A stretch of 54,590 nucleotides of DNA from contig DF820479.1 of NCBI GenBank assembly GCA_000739535.1, positions 53,019 to 107,608 on the forward strand, read 5' to 3'. The position numbers were made by a program, and so were the translations under genes. The notes beneath the pieces are model-generated. The model did not search any database, was not told the origin of the DNA, and saw only the letters and a program-made list of their open reading frames with translations. Shown piece after piece: positions 1-10,045 of this stretch. This DNA is from Candidatus Vecturithrix granuli (GTDB lineage Bacteria > Moduliflexota > Moduliflexia > Moduliflexales > Moduliflexaceae). Positions within the stretch are counted from its first letter, which is position 1. The number at the start of each line of letters is the position of its first letter.

Positions 1-3000
1 AGAAGACTCATAACATTCCGGATCATACGATTGAGCCGTGCGACGAGGTGATTTATACCGTGACCGTGACCAATCCGGGAACGGACGAGTTGTATTTGAA
101 TCCGGGCGAAGTGATAGTGGCCGATTCGATTCCGGCCCATTGGGAGTTCGTTGAAACAACGATGTTCACCCTGGACAGCGTCGATCTCATGGCGAGTTTT
201 GATGTCCCGGCTGCCTTCACCGGCGGCCCGGCCGCCTTAACATGGCAGGTGAAGGCCAGCGCCGGGGCGATTATCATAGCGCCAGGGCAGACGCTGGTGT
301 TGAGGTATATTGTGCGACCGGTCACGACAGACGCCAGTTTAGATATTTGCGCTGCGCCGCCCTTCGAGAATGAAGCCGCTGTGTCTGCTCAGGATTCTTG
401 CGGCACGACCTATTCTGCAACCGATCGATCTGATCCAATAGAGATGATTTGTCCAACATTACACGTGGTCAAAAGCGGCAATACTGTGAATATTCAGCCC
501 TGTCAGGAAACAAACAATCCGTTGACTCCTGACGTGACCGAGCCGCTGACCTATACGATTGAGATCAGCAATAGCGGCGATGCGCAGTCCACGATTCGGT
601 TAGATCGGATCACCGATGAGCTTGATCCGGGGTGGTATGTTGTAAGCAGTTCGGTTGAGCCGGCCGGGATTGTGCTCACGCAGCCAGCGTATGGTGATGC
701 CGGAACGCTGGAATGGACATTCGATCCCGCGACCGCGCTGATCACTGCGCCTGGAGATGTGGTGACGATCACCGTCGCGATTGCGATGAATACGACGATT
801 GCTCCGGATGCCTGCGATGTGGCGTACCGCTTTGCGAATGCGGTCAATGTCGAAGCTTCCGACCTCTGTGATATCAGACTGGCGCTTGATGCAACCAGCG
901 ATCCGATAGCGGATGAAGTCGCCGTGGATTGCCCGGCGTTGAAGGTCACTACCACCGCAGAACCGGAGGGAGATTTGGAATCCTGTGAAGACGTGACCTA
1001 CACTATTCGCATTGAAAATACCGGTGGAGCAACTTCGCAGCTCTATGATATCCGCATTGGCGATGAGGTCCCGGAACATTTTCAGGTCCTGAACATCCAG
1101 GTGGATCGCAATGGGACAGCTTTAGTCCATAATACGCATTATTTCGGAACAGACCCGGCAAGCGTACCTCTGGCTGGGCCGGTGGATTTAGAATGGTTCT
1201 TTGCTCAGACCCTGCCTGAACCGGTGTTGCTTGCTCCGGGCGAGGCGATCACGATTCAGGTGACCGGGTATTTTGATGAGAACGCCTGTGCCAGTACCTA
1301 CACGCCGGCTGTGGAGGCATCGGCCGGGGCTGATCAGTGCGGCCTGCCAAAAGAACCGACCGAGGACAGTATTCTGACCGTTCCACCGGCAACGGTCGTT
1401 TGTCCGGTCGCGCATCTGACAAAAACTCTGAATGGTCCAATCACTGTTCTGGCCGGAGAGCAAGTGGAATATACCATCACGGTGGATAATACCGGATCCC
1501 CTGGCTCATTCCTCTACGATGTTATTGTTACTGATGAATTGCCATCCGGTTGGCGTTTAGTTTCTTCAACAGTCACTGGCGGCAGCGGGGGATCGTACCA
1601 CGGCCCGGCCGCCGGAGCTGTCGGGAAACTGGTCTGGTCGTTTGATGGGCAAGCCGTCGATGCAGGCCAGACCTTGCAAATTATTGTCCTTGTGTCGCCG
1701 GATGAAACTACTTGCGGTATGGAGGCGTTCTGCAATCAAGCATTGCTGACAGCTAAAACCAGTTGCGGCGTGTCGCTAGTAGCTTCTACCGCAACCGCGC
1801 CGTGCGTAACCGTGTTCTGTCCGACGCCAACACCGACGCCTACGATGACAGCTACCCCTGGGCCAACCATCACGCCGACGCTGCTGCCGACGATAACGCC
1901 GACGCCGACAATGACCGCGACGCCCGGGCCAACTGTCACGCCTACTCCGAGAGATCGGGAGGATGTCCAATTTGGCAAACGACGCGAGCAAATCCTGGAG
2001 ATCAAACCCTGCGTGGTAGTGCCGGCCGAAATCGAAAAACCCTGGTTTATCACGGATATTGCCATGTATGCGGCTTCCGAAATGCAGCAGACCGGTCATC
2101 CGTTTATCCGGTGGTCAGAAGAAAAGGGGCTGGCGTTGAATCAATCTTCCCTCGCACCTACGGGCGTGAAAGAATTCGGGGCCGAAATTTCAAAGTTCTC
2201 GGTTGATAATGTGAATACTGTCCTCTCGAATGCAGGTATCGGCCTGCACTTCCGCTATGCTCCTGTGATTACCGCGGGAGCAAAAGCGGCACAGCTTTCT
2301 GCGGAAACCTATCTGGCTGAGCGCCTCCGCGAGTTTGCAGCGCGCTCAAGACTCACGACTCTTCCGCAGAATATGTATCCGGTCTTTCTCGAATATGCTG
2401 AGGGGGATCCGCGTTACCTGCGTTCGGTTAACATCAACAATTGGCAGTCATTATTGTGGGATGAGCAAAGTTTCGTAAAGTTCCTGATTCCCAGCGCTTA
2501 CGGACAAAGTCTGCTGCGACAGGTCTTGCTCTTGCAAGAATTTCTGGCAGCCAATCACCGCGCTGACGGAACGCAGGATTTTAGCGGAGAATATCTTGGA
2601 ATTGACGACGCTAGAGGCTTTATCGGCATTCTGGCCGCTGAAGCGATTGTGAATAAACTCTGGGTGATGGCGAACACGCTGTTACAGGATGTTGAGCGGC
2701 AGGATGGAACAGTGGTCTCATATTTTCCGTATCAGATCGAAGTTGCACCCGAAAGTCTCAATGAGGAGACGCCTGATCTGCATGTCGAGGATGATCGCAG
2801 CCGGTTATTTGATCAGCTTTCCTTGTTGTGGGCTTTGAGTGAGTTGGTGATTCTGACCGATCCGGCAACTCAGGGAGCGTATCGGCAGGTCTTTGATCCG
2901 AACTTGCTTGCGCCGAACGTGGATTTTGGAAAACTGGCGCGAAGGGCCGAATGGACAGGTTTTCAATTATCAGCCGACTCCGTGCACGACTTGTCGGCTT

Positions 3001-6000
3001 ATCTGGCGCGCATCGCGTTCAACACCCTGTTCGACCATCATGCGGACTTCAAGGCCGGCGCCTTGCTTGACGTGGTCTCTTTGACTGCGGATCAGAGATC
3101 AGAAGAACAGCAAATTGCCTCGACGGTGTTTGTTGGATTAACCCTGGCGGCGCTTGGACGCTATGATCAGGCGCTGCAGCATGATCGCGCCGCCCGGGAA
3201 CAGATTGCGCAATTGCGAGAGCTCGCGGCCGGATTCCTGCTGAACAACGCGTATGACCGCGAGGATGGAGGCGTTTTTGACGCGCTGATTTTTGATTCTG
3301 AAGCTCACACCTGGCGTCCGGCCGCCGGAGGGGTGAAATCGCTGACGGCGCAAATGACGGGTATTCGCGGATTACTGGCTGCTTATCGCGTCAGCGGCGA
3401 TGAGCGTTATCGCAGCGCCGCCTTTAAACTCTATCAATTTGCGGAACGCGCGCTCTGGAACGCGGATCTTGAGATTTATAAAGATCGGGAAACGCGCGGC
3501 ATGTACACCTATACGCCGCTGGATATCGGCGCAACAATCGGAGCTTTACGCGAATTAATCTATCATTCTACAGACCCGCAGCAGCGCCTTGAAATGATCC
3601 AGCGCATGAAAGCCTTTGTCAAACAGATCACGAAATATGCCGGTTTACAGTTAAGCGAGGTCATTACACGCCAGGATCAGGAATTCTTGATTCCGGTAGA
3701 TTCTCTCAGTGCCATTCGAACCGCCCGGGTGCTTGACAGCCCGTTTGGACTTGCTCCGGTCTTAGGCTCTCAAATTGCCTTGAAACGCGACGCGATTGCC
3801 GCGCTGCACGCCGAACGCCCGACTGATAGCTGTGAACAGGCCAGAAACGCGTTCAGGAGCGCGTATTATCTGACGGATATTGGCATGTATGCCGCAGCAG
3901 AATTGGCGCTTGCGCCGCAGACTGTCGGGCTGAAAGCGGCGATGAGCGGCGATGAAGCGACCCGGCGTGAACGCAATCGCAATCCTGAATTGTTCTATTT
4001 AACCGGACTGGATCGGCTCTACGCCAAAGCTCAGGATTTTTCCGCATTGAATTTATTGCACATTCAGACCAAATCGTCTCTGGGGCTTGCGTTAGAATAC
4101 GGGCCGTATCTACTTCAAATGGCGCAAAAGTCCGGCGTGCAGCCAGAAGAATACCTTCAAACTCTGTTGCAGCAGTATGCGAATCTGGCCGGACTTGAAC
4201 ATGTCCCCGAAATCATCCGTCCAATTTTTGCGGAATTCGAGGGCGGTGTGCCGGAAATGGAATATGGGAAAGAGACGGAACGCTGGCTTGCACCGAATAT
4301 GAATACATCGCTGTTGCCTTCGGCTCTGGGACAAAGCCTGGTACGCCAGTCGCTCTGGTTGCAAGAGGTGTTGGCTGCGCGGCATGATGAACAGAATCGC
4401 CCGAATGCACGCGGACCGTATCTCGGACGCAATGCGGAAGAGGGATTCTTAGGTTTGCTCATGGCGCAAGCGGTTGCCAATAAGCTGCTCTTCCTGCGCG
4501 ATACCATGCAAGTTCCTCTGGATTCCAACCTGGCCGTCACGCCGTCAGGTTCTTATTTCCCGCACCGGCTTGAAGTGCAATGGGACGGCAGCAAACCCAG
4601 GTCGTTTACGGTGGAAGACCCGGCGAGTTATCTGTTTGATCAGGTGTCCTTGCTGTGGGGGATCAGCGAGTTTATCCGTTTGAGCGCGCCGACCGCCGAG
4701 AATCATATTTTTGGCGAAGACAAGGTGCTGTCCGGGGAATTTCACGAGATCGCCAAAACTCTGGCACAGCGCATTCTGGAAAATCTTCACATGCTGCACT
4801 GGAACGCGGCCTATAACACCTTCTATGATGTGAACCTGCTGCGCCAGACAGCATCATCGTCAGATCAACATGACGACAGCCGCGTGATTTCAACGCATAA
4901 TATCGCGCTGGCGGCAATTGCTCTGGAAAGCGTGTATCACAATTTTGCCGCAGACCCGCAGATGCAGTTCAGCGCGAAAACTTTGTTATTGCAGCAAATT
5001 GATTTCTTGCAACGTTATTTAGTCAGAGAAGATGGCGCGGTTTATAATGGCGCGCGTCTGGCAGATGACGTCAAACCCTTTAGCGGCCTGAAATCGCTGT
5101 TAGCTCATACGGCGGCAATTCGCAGTTTGTTAATCGCGTATCAATTGACAAGAGAAGCCGAGTATCTCCAACAAGCAAAACGAATCTTTGCTTTCCTGGA
5201 TACCACGTTCTGGGATGAACGCTTGCAGGTCTATCGGACAGCGATTGGCGGCAGCCAGCATCAATACACGCCGCTCAATACCGGCATGGCGGTTGGCGCG
5301 TTCAGAGAGTTGATCGCCGCAGATCGGGCGGAACTGCTGCCGCAGATGAACCAGCACTTTGCGAAGTTTTTTGAATATGTGATTGAACGGGTCGGCTTGC
5401 AGCTTTCAGAACAACAATATCTGGTGGAATTAACGCAGCAGCCCAAAACACTTGCGCCTGTGCTGGCATCGGATCTCACAATTCAGCCACTGGGCAGCGC
5501 GATTGACGTCAATGTGCCGCAGCCGGGCAGTACATTAATTTATATGATTCACGTTACCGAAGACGCCTTGAACTGCGATCTGACCGATGCGTTCATTGAA
5601 GATATTCTGCCCGAAGGCGTGACTTTTGTCAGGAGCGTTCCGCTGCCGGAATCCATAGACGATCGCGTTATTCGCTGGCGCGTGGCAGATTTGAGCGCGG
5701 ATGAAAATGGAGTGTATACGATTCGGGTGGAAGTCGTGGTGAATTCCCTTGCATCGCTTGGGTTTGAATATACTGACTTAATCTCCGGAGCGCGAACCTG
5801 GCGCGTGAATAACTGCGCCTGGTTCTCCTGTCAGATTCCGGGGAAACCGACGCGACAGAGCCGCGCCGAGTGCGTGGAGGATCCGATTCGCCTGCCGCAC
5901 CTGGGCGTTGAAAAAGCGTTCACGTCAATTATTGCTGAACCGGGGAAGGATGCAGAGTTTGAAATTGTGGTCACGAACCTGAGTGAAGTCACCGCCTATA

Positions 6001-6689
6001 CCGTGACTGTGCAAGACGTGCTCCCCGCCGGGTTTATCTATGTCAAAAACTCGGCGCGCAGCAGCGATACGGTCGGGTTGGAACTTGATGATACCCAGCC
6101 CTTAGTGTGGGTGCTGGAAAATCTTGAGCCGGGAAAATCTGTGCGTTTCACGTATAAAGTGCATCTTGAACCGCAATTGGAAGAGGGACTGTACGCCACA
6201 CAGGTTAAGGTTTATGCCATGGATCGTTCGGGTTTTGCGTTTGAAACGAATGAATTTGAACTGGATGTCAAGGTGGAACGCAATATCTTTTTGAATATTG
6301 CGCCGCAGATTCCGGACATGAAAACACACAAGGTGATTCATTCCGGCGAGCCATTTACGGTGCTTATTGAGGTTGAAAATGTGGGCGTTGATGCGGTGAT
6401 AAGTGCAACGATGACTGTAACCCTGACAAATGAAATCCGCTACATGCCCGGCAGCAGTCAGATCAATGGTATTCCTCTTGCTGAACCTACGCTTGAAGGG
6501 CAGATGCTGCGTTGGAATATTGGGGATTTTCCGGCAGGGGGCAAAAAAATTCTGACCTATACAGCGCAGAGTTCGGTCGGATTTGCAGGAACGGTGACAA
6601 TAGTCGGGCAAATTCATGGGGTTTCGGATAAAGGATTGCCTTATGCCAGTCGGGAATACCCTCTTGAAATCAAGCTTTTGCCAGAGTGA
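1..6689 (+). CDS. Giant DUF11-repeat surface protein, 5'-truncated by window edge
   Basis: The frame is open from base 3 and already inside a DUF11-type repeat, so the true start lies before the window; a GTG at 48 is only the first internal start-like codon. Numbering from that GTG, DUF11-like beta repeats (YTVTVTNPG, YTIEISNSG, YTIRIENTGG, YTITVDNTG) fill residues 1-600. A Thr/Pro linker follows at about 600-645. Next come two related alpha-rich domains of about 560 residues each, at roughly 660-1240 and 1255-1800. They share the openings ITDIAMYAA / LTDIGMYAA and the internal motifs SAxGQSLxRQ and LFDQxSLLW. Three more DUF11-like repeats end the protein at 2213. The helical domains look like alpha/alpha-toroids of the glycoside hydrolase/thioredoxin-like type, but this is inference. 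No LPXTG or other C-terminal anchor is seen. A large extracellular adhesin or sheath protein is likely; its enzymatic role is unknown. Confidence 0.85.
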   Translation, partial: KTHNIPDHTIEPCDEVIYTVTVTNPGTDELYLNPGEVIVADSIPAHWEFVETTMFTLDSVDLMASFDVPAAFTGGPAALTWQVKASAGAIIIAPGQTLVLRYIVRPVTTDASLDICAAPPFENEAAVSAQDSCGTTYSATDRSDPIEMICPTLHVVKSGNTVNIQPCQETNNPLTPDVTEPLTYTIEISNSGDAQSTIRLDRITDELDPGWYVVSSSVEPAGIVLTQPAYGDAGTLEWTFDPATALITAPGDVVTITVAIAMNTTIAPDACDVAYRFANAVNVEASDLCDIRLALDATSDPIADEVAVDCPALKVTTTAEPEGDLESCEDVTYTIRIENTGGATSQLYDIRIGDEVPEHFQVLNIQVDRNGTALVHNTHYFGTDPASVPLAGPVDLEWFFAQTLPEPVLLAPGEAITIQVTGYFDENACASTYTPAVEASAGADQCGLPKEPTEDSILTVPPATVVCPVAHLTKTLNGPITVLAGEQVEYTITVDNTGSPGSFLYDVIVTDELPSGWRLVSSTVTGGSGGSYHGPAAGAVGKLVWSFDGQAVDAGQTLQIIVLVSPDETTCGMEAFCNQALLTAKTSCGVSLVASTATAPCVTVFCPTPTPTPTMTATPGPTITPTLLPTITPTPTMTATPGPTVTPTPRDREDVQFGKRREQILEIKPCVVVPAEIEKPWFITDIAMYAASEMQQTGHPFIRWSEEKGLALNQSSLAPTGVKEFGAEISKFSVDNVNTVLSNAGIGLHFRYAPVITAGAKAAQLSAETYLAERLREFAARSRLTTLPQNMYPVFLEYAEGDPRYLRSVNINNWQSLLWDEQSFVKFLIPSAYGQSLLRQVLLLQEFLAANHRADGTQDFSGEYLGIDDARGFIGILAAEAIVNKLWVMANTLLQDVERQDGTVVSYFPYQIEVAPESLNEETPDLHVEDDRSRLFDQLSLLWALSELVILTDPATQGAYRQVFDPNLLAPNVDFGKLARRAEWTGFQLSADSVHDLSAYLARIAFNTLFDHHADFKAGALLDVVSLTADQRSEEQQIASTVFVGLTLAALGRYDQALQHDRAAREQIAQLRELAAGFLLNNAYDREDGGVFDALIFDSEAHTWRPAAGGVKSLTAQMTGIRGLLAAYRVSGDERYRSAAFKLYQFAERALWNADLEIYKDRETRGMYTYTPLDIGATIGALRELIYHSTDPQQRLEMIQRMKAFVKQITKYAGLQLSEVITRQDQEFLIPVDSLSAIRTARVLDSPFGLAPVLGSQIALKRDAIAALHAERPTDSCEQARNAFRSAYYLTDIGMYAAAELALAPQTVGLKAAMSGDEATRRERNRNPELFYLTGLDRLYAKAQDFSALNLLHIQTKSSLGLALEYGPYLLQMAQKSGVQPEEYLQTLLQQYANLAGLEHVPEIIRPIFAEFEGGVPEMEYGKETERWLAPNMNTSLLPSALGQSLVRQSLWLQEVLAARHDEQNRPNARGPYLGRNAEEGFLGLLMAQAVANKLLFLRDTMQVPLDSNLAVTPSGSYFPHRLEVQWDGSKPRSFTVEDPASYLFDQVSLLWGISEFIRLSAPTAENHIFGEDKVLSGEFHEIAKTLAQRILENLHMLHWNAAYNTFYDVNLLRQTASSSDQHDDSRVISTHNIALAAIALESVYHNFAADPQMQFSAKTLLLQQIDFLQRYLVREDGAVYNGARLADDVKPFSGLKSLLAHTAAIRSLLIAYQLTREAEYLQQAKRIFAFLDTTFWDERLQVYRTAIGGSQHQYTPLNTGMAVGAFRELIAADRAELLPQMNQHFAKFFEYVIERVGLQLSEQQYLVELTQQPKTLAPVLASDLTIQPLGSAIDVNVPQPGSTLIYMIHVTEDALNCDLTDAFIEDILPEGVTFVRSVPLPESIDDRVIRWRVADLSADENGVYTIRVEVVVNSLASLGFEYTDLISGARTWRVNNCAWFSCQIPGKPTRQSRAECVEDPIRLPHLGVEKAFTSIIAEPGKDAEFEIVVTNLSEVTAYTVTVQDVLPAGFIYVKNSARSSDTVGLELDDTQPLVWVLENLEPGKSVRFTYKVHLEPQLEEGLYATQVKVYAMDRSGFAFETNEFELDVKVERNIFLNIAPQIPDMKTHKVIHSGEPFTVLIEVENVGVDAVISATMTVTLTNEIRYMPGSSQINGIPLAEPTLEGQMLRWNIGDFPAGGKKILTYTAQSSVGFAGTVTIVGQIHGVSDKGLPYASREYPLEIKLLPE

Positions 6690-6723
6690 TTGGATATAAG
6701 TGTACGTTGATAAACGTTCAAAT

Positions 6724-6761
6724 AAAAAAACCGGGTTTCTTCAGGAAACCCGGTTTTTTTT
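6724..6761 (+). terminator. Rho-independent terminator after giant surface gene
   Basis: An A-run, then a GC-topped stem (CCGGGTTTC / GAAACCCGG) with a short TTCAG-type loop and a run of eight T. It sits 35 bp after the stop of the DUF11 gene. The same stem core recurs at seven or more other gaps in this window. The rest of 6690-7001 holds a candidate promoter and AT-rich sequence only. Confidence 0.85.
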
Positions 6762-6801
6762 GCCTGGAACAAGAAATGAGATTAAAACATAAAAAAAGTC
6801 A

Positions 6802-6830
6802 TTGACATTGTTCTAACTTTCGGGTAAAAA
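6802..6830 (+). promoter_or_regulatory. Candidate sigma-70-type promoter for the DnaC-like gene
   Basis: A perfect TTGACA at 6802-6807, a 17-nt spacer, then TAAAAA at 6825-6830 (4 of 6 matches to TATAAT). It lies 170 bp upstream of the ATG at 7002. A second TTGACA at 6905 has no good -10 box. Confidence 0.35.
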
Positions 6831-7001
6831 ATGATTGTATACTTTAATGCTTAATGTTGTAGGCATTTCCGTCAGACGGAATATGTTCTCACGTGTTTTT
6901 TTTCTTGACACTCAGTGAAAAGCTTTTTTGCTCGCCTTTGGAGAGTATTGCAGAAGATATCGTACGAGGGGAAGGCTGATAACGTGAGGAAGTGAATCGT
7001 A

Positions 7002-7766
7002 ATGGAAGAGAAATGCCCTGTGTGTCGCGGAACCGGATGGAATGTCACTGTGCGCAATGGCATTGAGTTTGCCGAACGCTGTCAGTGTGTACAAACGCAA
7101 AGAAAATGTGATCTTATGCAGCAAGCTCGCATTCCGAAACGCTATGCGGAATGTTCTTTTGACAATTTCAAATTGGAGCATTGGCCAGATGAGTCCATTC
7201 AAAAGGCGAAACGGCAGGTTGAATATTTTGTGCATGCCTATCCGGCCGTGGAATCTGGGATTTTACTCATGGGACCTCCGGGCACAGGCAAAACGCATCT
7301 GGCGGTTGCTGCAATTAAATCACTGATTGACCAAAAAGAAGTAGGATGTGTGTTTTATGATTTTCGGGATTTATTAAAAACTCTTCAAAATTCTTATGCC
7401 AAAGAAGCAGACATTTCAGAGCTTGATGTGTTGCAGCCGGTCTTAACGGTTGAAGTGTTGTTATTGGATGAATTAGGAGCAAGTAAAATCAGTTCCTGGG
7501 TGCAAGATACCTTAGCGCATATTCTCAACTATCGGTATAATGAAAAGTTGAGTACGATTATCACGTCAAATTGGATGGATGAGGAAATGAAGGACACATC
7601 AGGTTGGCTGGATAAGCAGGAAGAGACTCTGGATAAGCGGATTGGGTATCGGCTGCGTTCGCGCTTGTATGAGATGTGTGAAACCGTGCAGATTCAGCCG
7701 GCCTGTTTGGATTACAGGAAAATTCTTCATGCGAAAAATAAGAATCGTGTTGCGCACTTACTGTAA
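7002..7766 (+). CDS. DnaC/IstB-like AAA+ ATPase (putative helicase loader)
   Basis: 254 residues. The N-terminus has a zinc-knuckle-like cluster (CPVCRGTGW, then CQC at about 27-29). An AAA+ core follows, with Walker A GPPGTGKTHLA at about residues 90-100 and a Walker B-like LLLDELG at about 157-163, then the arginine-rich C-terminus usual for DnaC. By family it should load the replicative helicase onto DNA. IstB of IS21 elements shares this fold, but there is no istA-type transposase nearby, so a chromosomal DnaC/DnaI-type loader is more likely. A GAGG lies about a dozen bases before the ATG. The gene stands alone between a terminator and the next module. Confidence 0.8.
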   Translation: MEEKCPVCRGTGWNVTVRNGIEFAERCQCVQTQRKCDLMQQARIPKRYAECSFDNFKLEHWPDESIQKAKRQVEYFVHAYPAVESGILLMGPPGTGKTHLAVAAIKSLIDQKEVGCVFYDFRDLLKTLQNSYAKEADISELDVLQPVLTVEVLLLDELGASKISSWVQDTLAHILNYRYNEKLSTIITSNWMDEEMKDTSGWLDKQEETLDKRIGYRLRSRLYEMCETVQIQPACLDYRKILHAKNKNRVAHLL

Positions 7767-7836
7767 AAATTTCTCGTGCTGATCTATTCAGAATGATGAA
7801 AAAATAAGGTAAGCCACAGGGAAAAGTATTTTTATC

Positions 7837-7865
7837 TTGACAAGTGTGCGAAGATTTATTACTTA
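7837..7865 (+). promoter_or_regulatory. Weak candidate promoter for the roadblock/MglA module
   Basis: A perfect TTGACA at 7837-7842, with a poor -10 (TACTTA) 17 nt later. It lies about 130 bp before the first gene of the DUF4388-HAMP-roadblock-GTPase module. Only the -35 is convincing. Confidence 0.25.
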
Positions 7866-7972
7866 TTTTATGTTTACTATTGACGAAGAGATGGGAGAAT
7901 ATTGCCAATAGAGAGTGCAGATGAGTTGGAGTGAAGGTTGTTCCGATTGCTTAGGGGGCAAGGAGGATTTCC

Positions 7973-9073
7973 ATGGTTATTCCAAAGGGGAAGGTTATTC
8001 ATGAGGATTTAAGCACCTCATATACTGACATTGATGAACTGCTGAGAGACTTGCGTCAAAACAGTTTTACGGGATATTGTCAGGTGAATTTCTGGGAGTA
8101 TCGAGGTACATTATTTCTTGATCGAGGACGCATTATCAACGCCTTTGAAGAAGCTGGCAGCGCCCATACGATAGGCGATCGCGCAATTCGAAGTATTCTG
8201 GCAAAAGCCAAGCAGAAGGATGGCACTGTCAGCGTGTTTCAATTACAAGATGAAATGGTGGCGACATTGGCGAGCGTCCTGAATAGTAAAGTTAAATATC
8301 GTGATTTAACAACAGAACTCACCAGCCTGGAAAAATTAATTTCCAAGTTGAAGAAAGAAGAGCACTCCGGGTATGTGGAAGTGTTATTGAATGGCGATAA
8401 TGGCGATGGCTGTATTTATTTTCAAGATGGACGGGCGATGGAAAGTGTGTTTCGGGCAGTTGATGGAGAAATGATTTCTGGCCCGAGTGGGTTTAAAAAG
8501 ATTTTGGGATTAAGCACAGAAGTCGGCGCAGTCTTTAACGTCTTTGAATCAGATCTTTCCTCGATCGTGGTCGATAGCTCTGTCTCTGATGAAGTGATTC
8601 AATTATTTCAGAATACGTTGAACGTCCTTGAAGAATCGGTTGACGCCAAATTGGGGACAGGTAAATTTGCGGATGAATTTAAACGAAGGTTAGCCATCAA
8701 TGCTAATAAATATCTCTTCCTTGACCCGTTCGCCGGAGAATTTGTGTATAAGGAGAAAACCCTCTCATTTGAAGGAGAAGACACCACGCTGGAAGATTTT
8801 ACGATAGGGGTGTGCGATGTGATCTCTCAGACGGTTGAACATTTTAAACAAAAAGATGAGACGTTGCTCGATGCCATCTGCTCTGGGATCCAACCTCTGA
8901 AAGAAGACCGGATGCAACTGATCGATCGTTTAAAGCTTGATATGAAAATGCCATCGGTCTTTGGAGATCGGGTCGTGGCCGAGTCAGCCCCAAAAGAAGG
9001 TGAAGAAAAAGAATCCAAAGGTGGTCGCCTTTCGAGGTTATTTAAACGTAAGAAATCTTCGGAAGAAGCATGA
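7973..9073 (+). CDS. DUF4388 (PATAN-like) domain protein
   Basis: 366 residues, soluble, with no signal peptide. Residues about 15-110 read as a DUF4388 domain: LRQNSFTGYCQVNF, then GTLFLDRGRIINAFEE. A second similar block occupies about 120-215 (LKKEEHSGYVEVLL, then CIYFQDGRAMESVF). DUF4388 domains are found in response-regulator and gliding/GTPase signalling proteins. The C-terminus is basic and serine-rich (KKSSEEA). A strong AGGAGG lies 8 bp before the ATG. It is the first gene of a five-gene plus-strand module ending at 11681 with roadblock and MglA-like proteins, so a role in the same polarity or motility signalling path is inferred. The repeat of the domain is my reading by eye. Confidence 0.7.
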   Translation: MVIPKGKVIHEDLSTSYTDIDELLRDLRQNSFTGYCQVNFWEYRGTLFLDRGRIINAFEEAGSAHTIGDRAIRSILAKAKQKDGTVSVFQLQDEMVATLASVLNSKVKYRDLTTELTSLEKLISKLKKEEHSGYVEVLLNGDNGDGCIYFQDGRAMESVFRAVDGEMISGPSGFKKILGLSTEVGAVFNVFESDLSSIVVDSSVSDEVIQLFQNTLNVLEESVDAKLGTGKFADEFKRRLAINANKYLFLDPFAGEFVYKEKTLSFEGEDTTLEDFTIGVCDVISQTVEHFKQKDETLLDAICSGIQPLKEDRMQLIDRLKLDMKMPSVFGDRVVAESAPKEGEEKESKGGRLSRLFKRKKSSEEA

Positions 9074-9140
9074 TTCGAGAAGGTGAGTCGCTCACGCGTA
9101 TTATTAACCGGGCTCTGATTGGAGAAAGTAAGGGTGCAGG

Positions 9141-9941
9141 ATGTTAGAAAAGATTAAGAATTTAGGCTTACGGTGGAAATTTGGTTTGATCATTTTTTTC
9201 GTATTGCTCATGGTGGTTGGTATCCTGTTAATCACTCTGCGAGGGTATCTGAATCGGGAATTTGCCCTATTATATGGCGCTGCGAGTACGAAAGGAGAAT
9301 TTATCGCCGAATTACTTGCGGATGAACTGAAACCGATTGTCAAAGAGAATATTGATTCAATGGAGGTTGAGCAAATCACGAATCGATATAAATCCGCTTA
9401 CAGTGCTTATGGGTTGAGTTACATTTTGGTTCACCGTGATTCTGGCGAAATCATTTTTGATACGATTAAAAACGCTAATACGGTCCAACAATTGCTGAAA
9501 ATTAACCCATTAGCTCAAGATACTCCGTGTGTCTCATTTTCCGCTCAGGGCGGAAAAAAATATTATGATTGCGCGGCCTTTTTGGCATTGACAGAGGAAA
9601 CTCGCGGAGCCGTTCGGGTCGGCGTGATTGACCAAAACCCTGATTCATCTGTCTGGGAAACACTGACATCTTCGCATGTGAAAGGTGTGTTTACTCCGCT
9701 TATGATTATCTCCGTGTTACTCGTGGTGTTTGTCACTGTGATATTGACTCTGGCATTCTGGTTTTTTGTGGTGCGCCGAATTGTCGCTATCAGCCAGGCC
9801 ACTGAACGCATGAGCTTTGGTGATCTGGAAACAGTGGTTGACGTGAAAACGCAGGATGAAATAGGCGTGCTAGAAGATACGCTTGAGCGCATGAGGGTGA
9901 ATTTGAAAGACGCCATTGAGCGATTAAAACGAAGAAAATAG
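9141..9941 (+). CDS. HAMP-domain membrane sensor without output domain
   Basis: 266 residues. A transmembrane helix at about 14-34 (FGLIIFFVLLMVVGILLITL) is followed by a periplasmic region of about 150 residues with two or more cysteines. A second helix lies at about 186-212, then a HAMP domain at about 212-262 (RRIVAISQATERMSFGDLE, and ending DEIGVLEDTLERMRVNL). The protein stops straight after HAMP: there is no kinase, cyclase or methyl-accepting domain. Its signal must therefore pass to a partner, plausibly the flanking roadblock/GTPase proteins. The gap to the gene before is 67 bp and to the next 104 bp. Confidence 0.8.
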   Translation: MLEKIKNLGLRWKFGLIIFFVLLMVVGILLITLRGYLNREFALLYGAASTKGEFIAELLADELKPIVKENIDSMEVEQITNRYKSAYSAYGLSYILVHRDSGEIIFDTIKNANTVQQLLKINPLAQDTPCVSFSAQGGKKYYDCAAFLALTEETRGAVRVGVIDQNPDSSVWETLTSSHVKGVFTPLMIISVLLVVFVTVILTLAFWFFVVRRIVAISQATERMSFGDLETVVDVKTQDEIGVLEDTLERMRVNLKDAIERLKRRK

Positions 9942-10045
9942 AGGGTGCCAGGAAGAAGAATCCAACGGATTGAGAACGTGACCGTGATCAAAGAGCATTG
10001 TATCTCAGAATAAATGATTGGGGTTAGTGTGGGAGAGTAGCTATT

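Noticed and set aside
7002-7766. IstB helper of an IS21-type transposon
   Set aside because: The fold fits, but there is no istA-like transposase and no terminal repeats around the gene.
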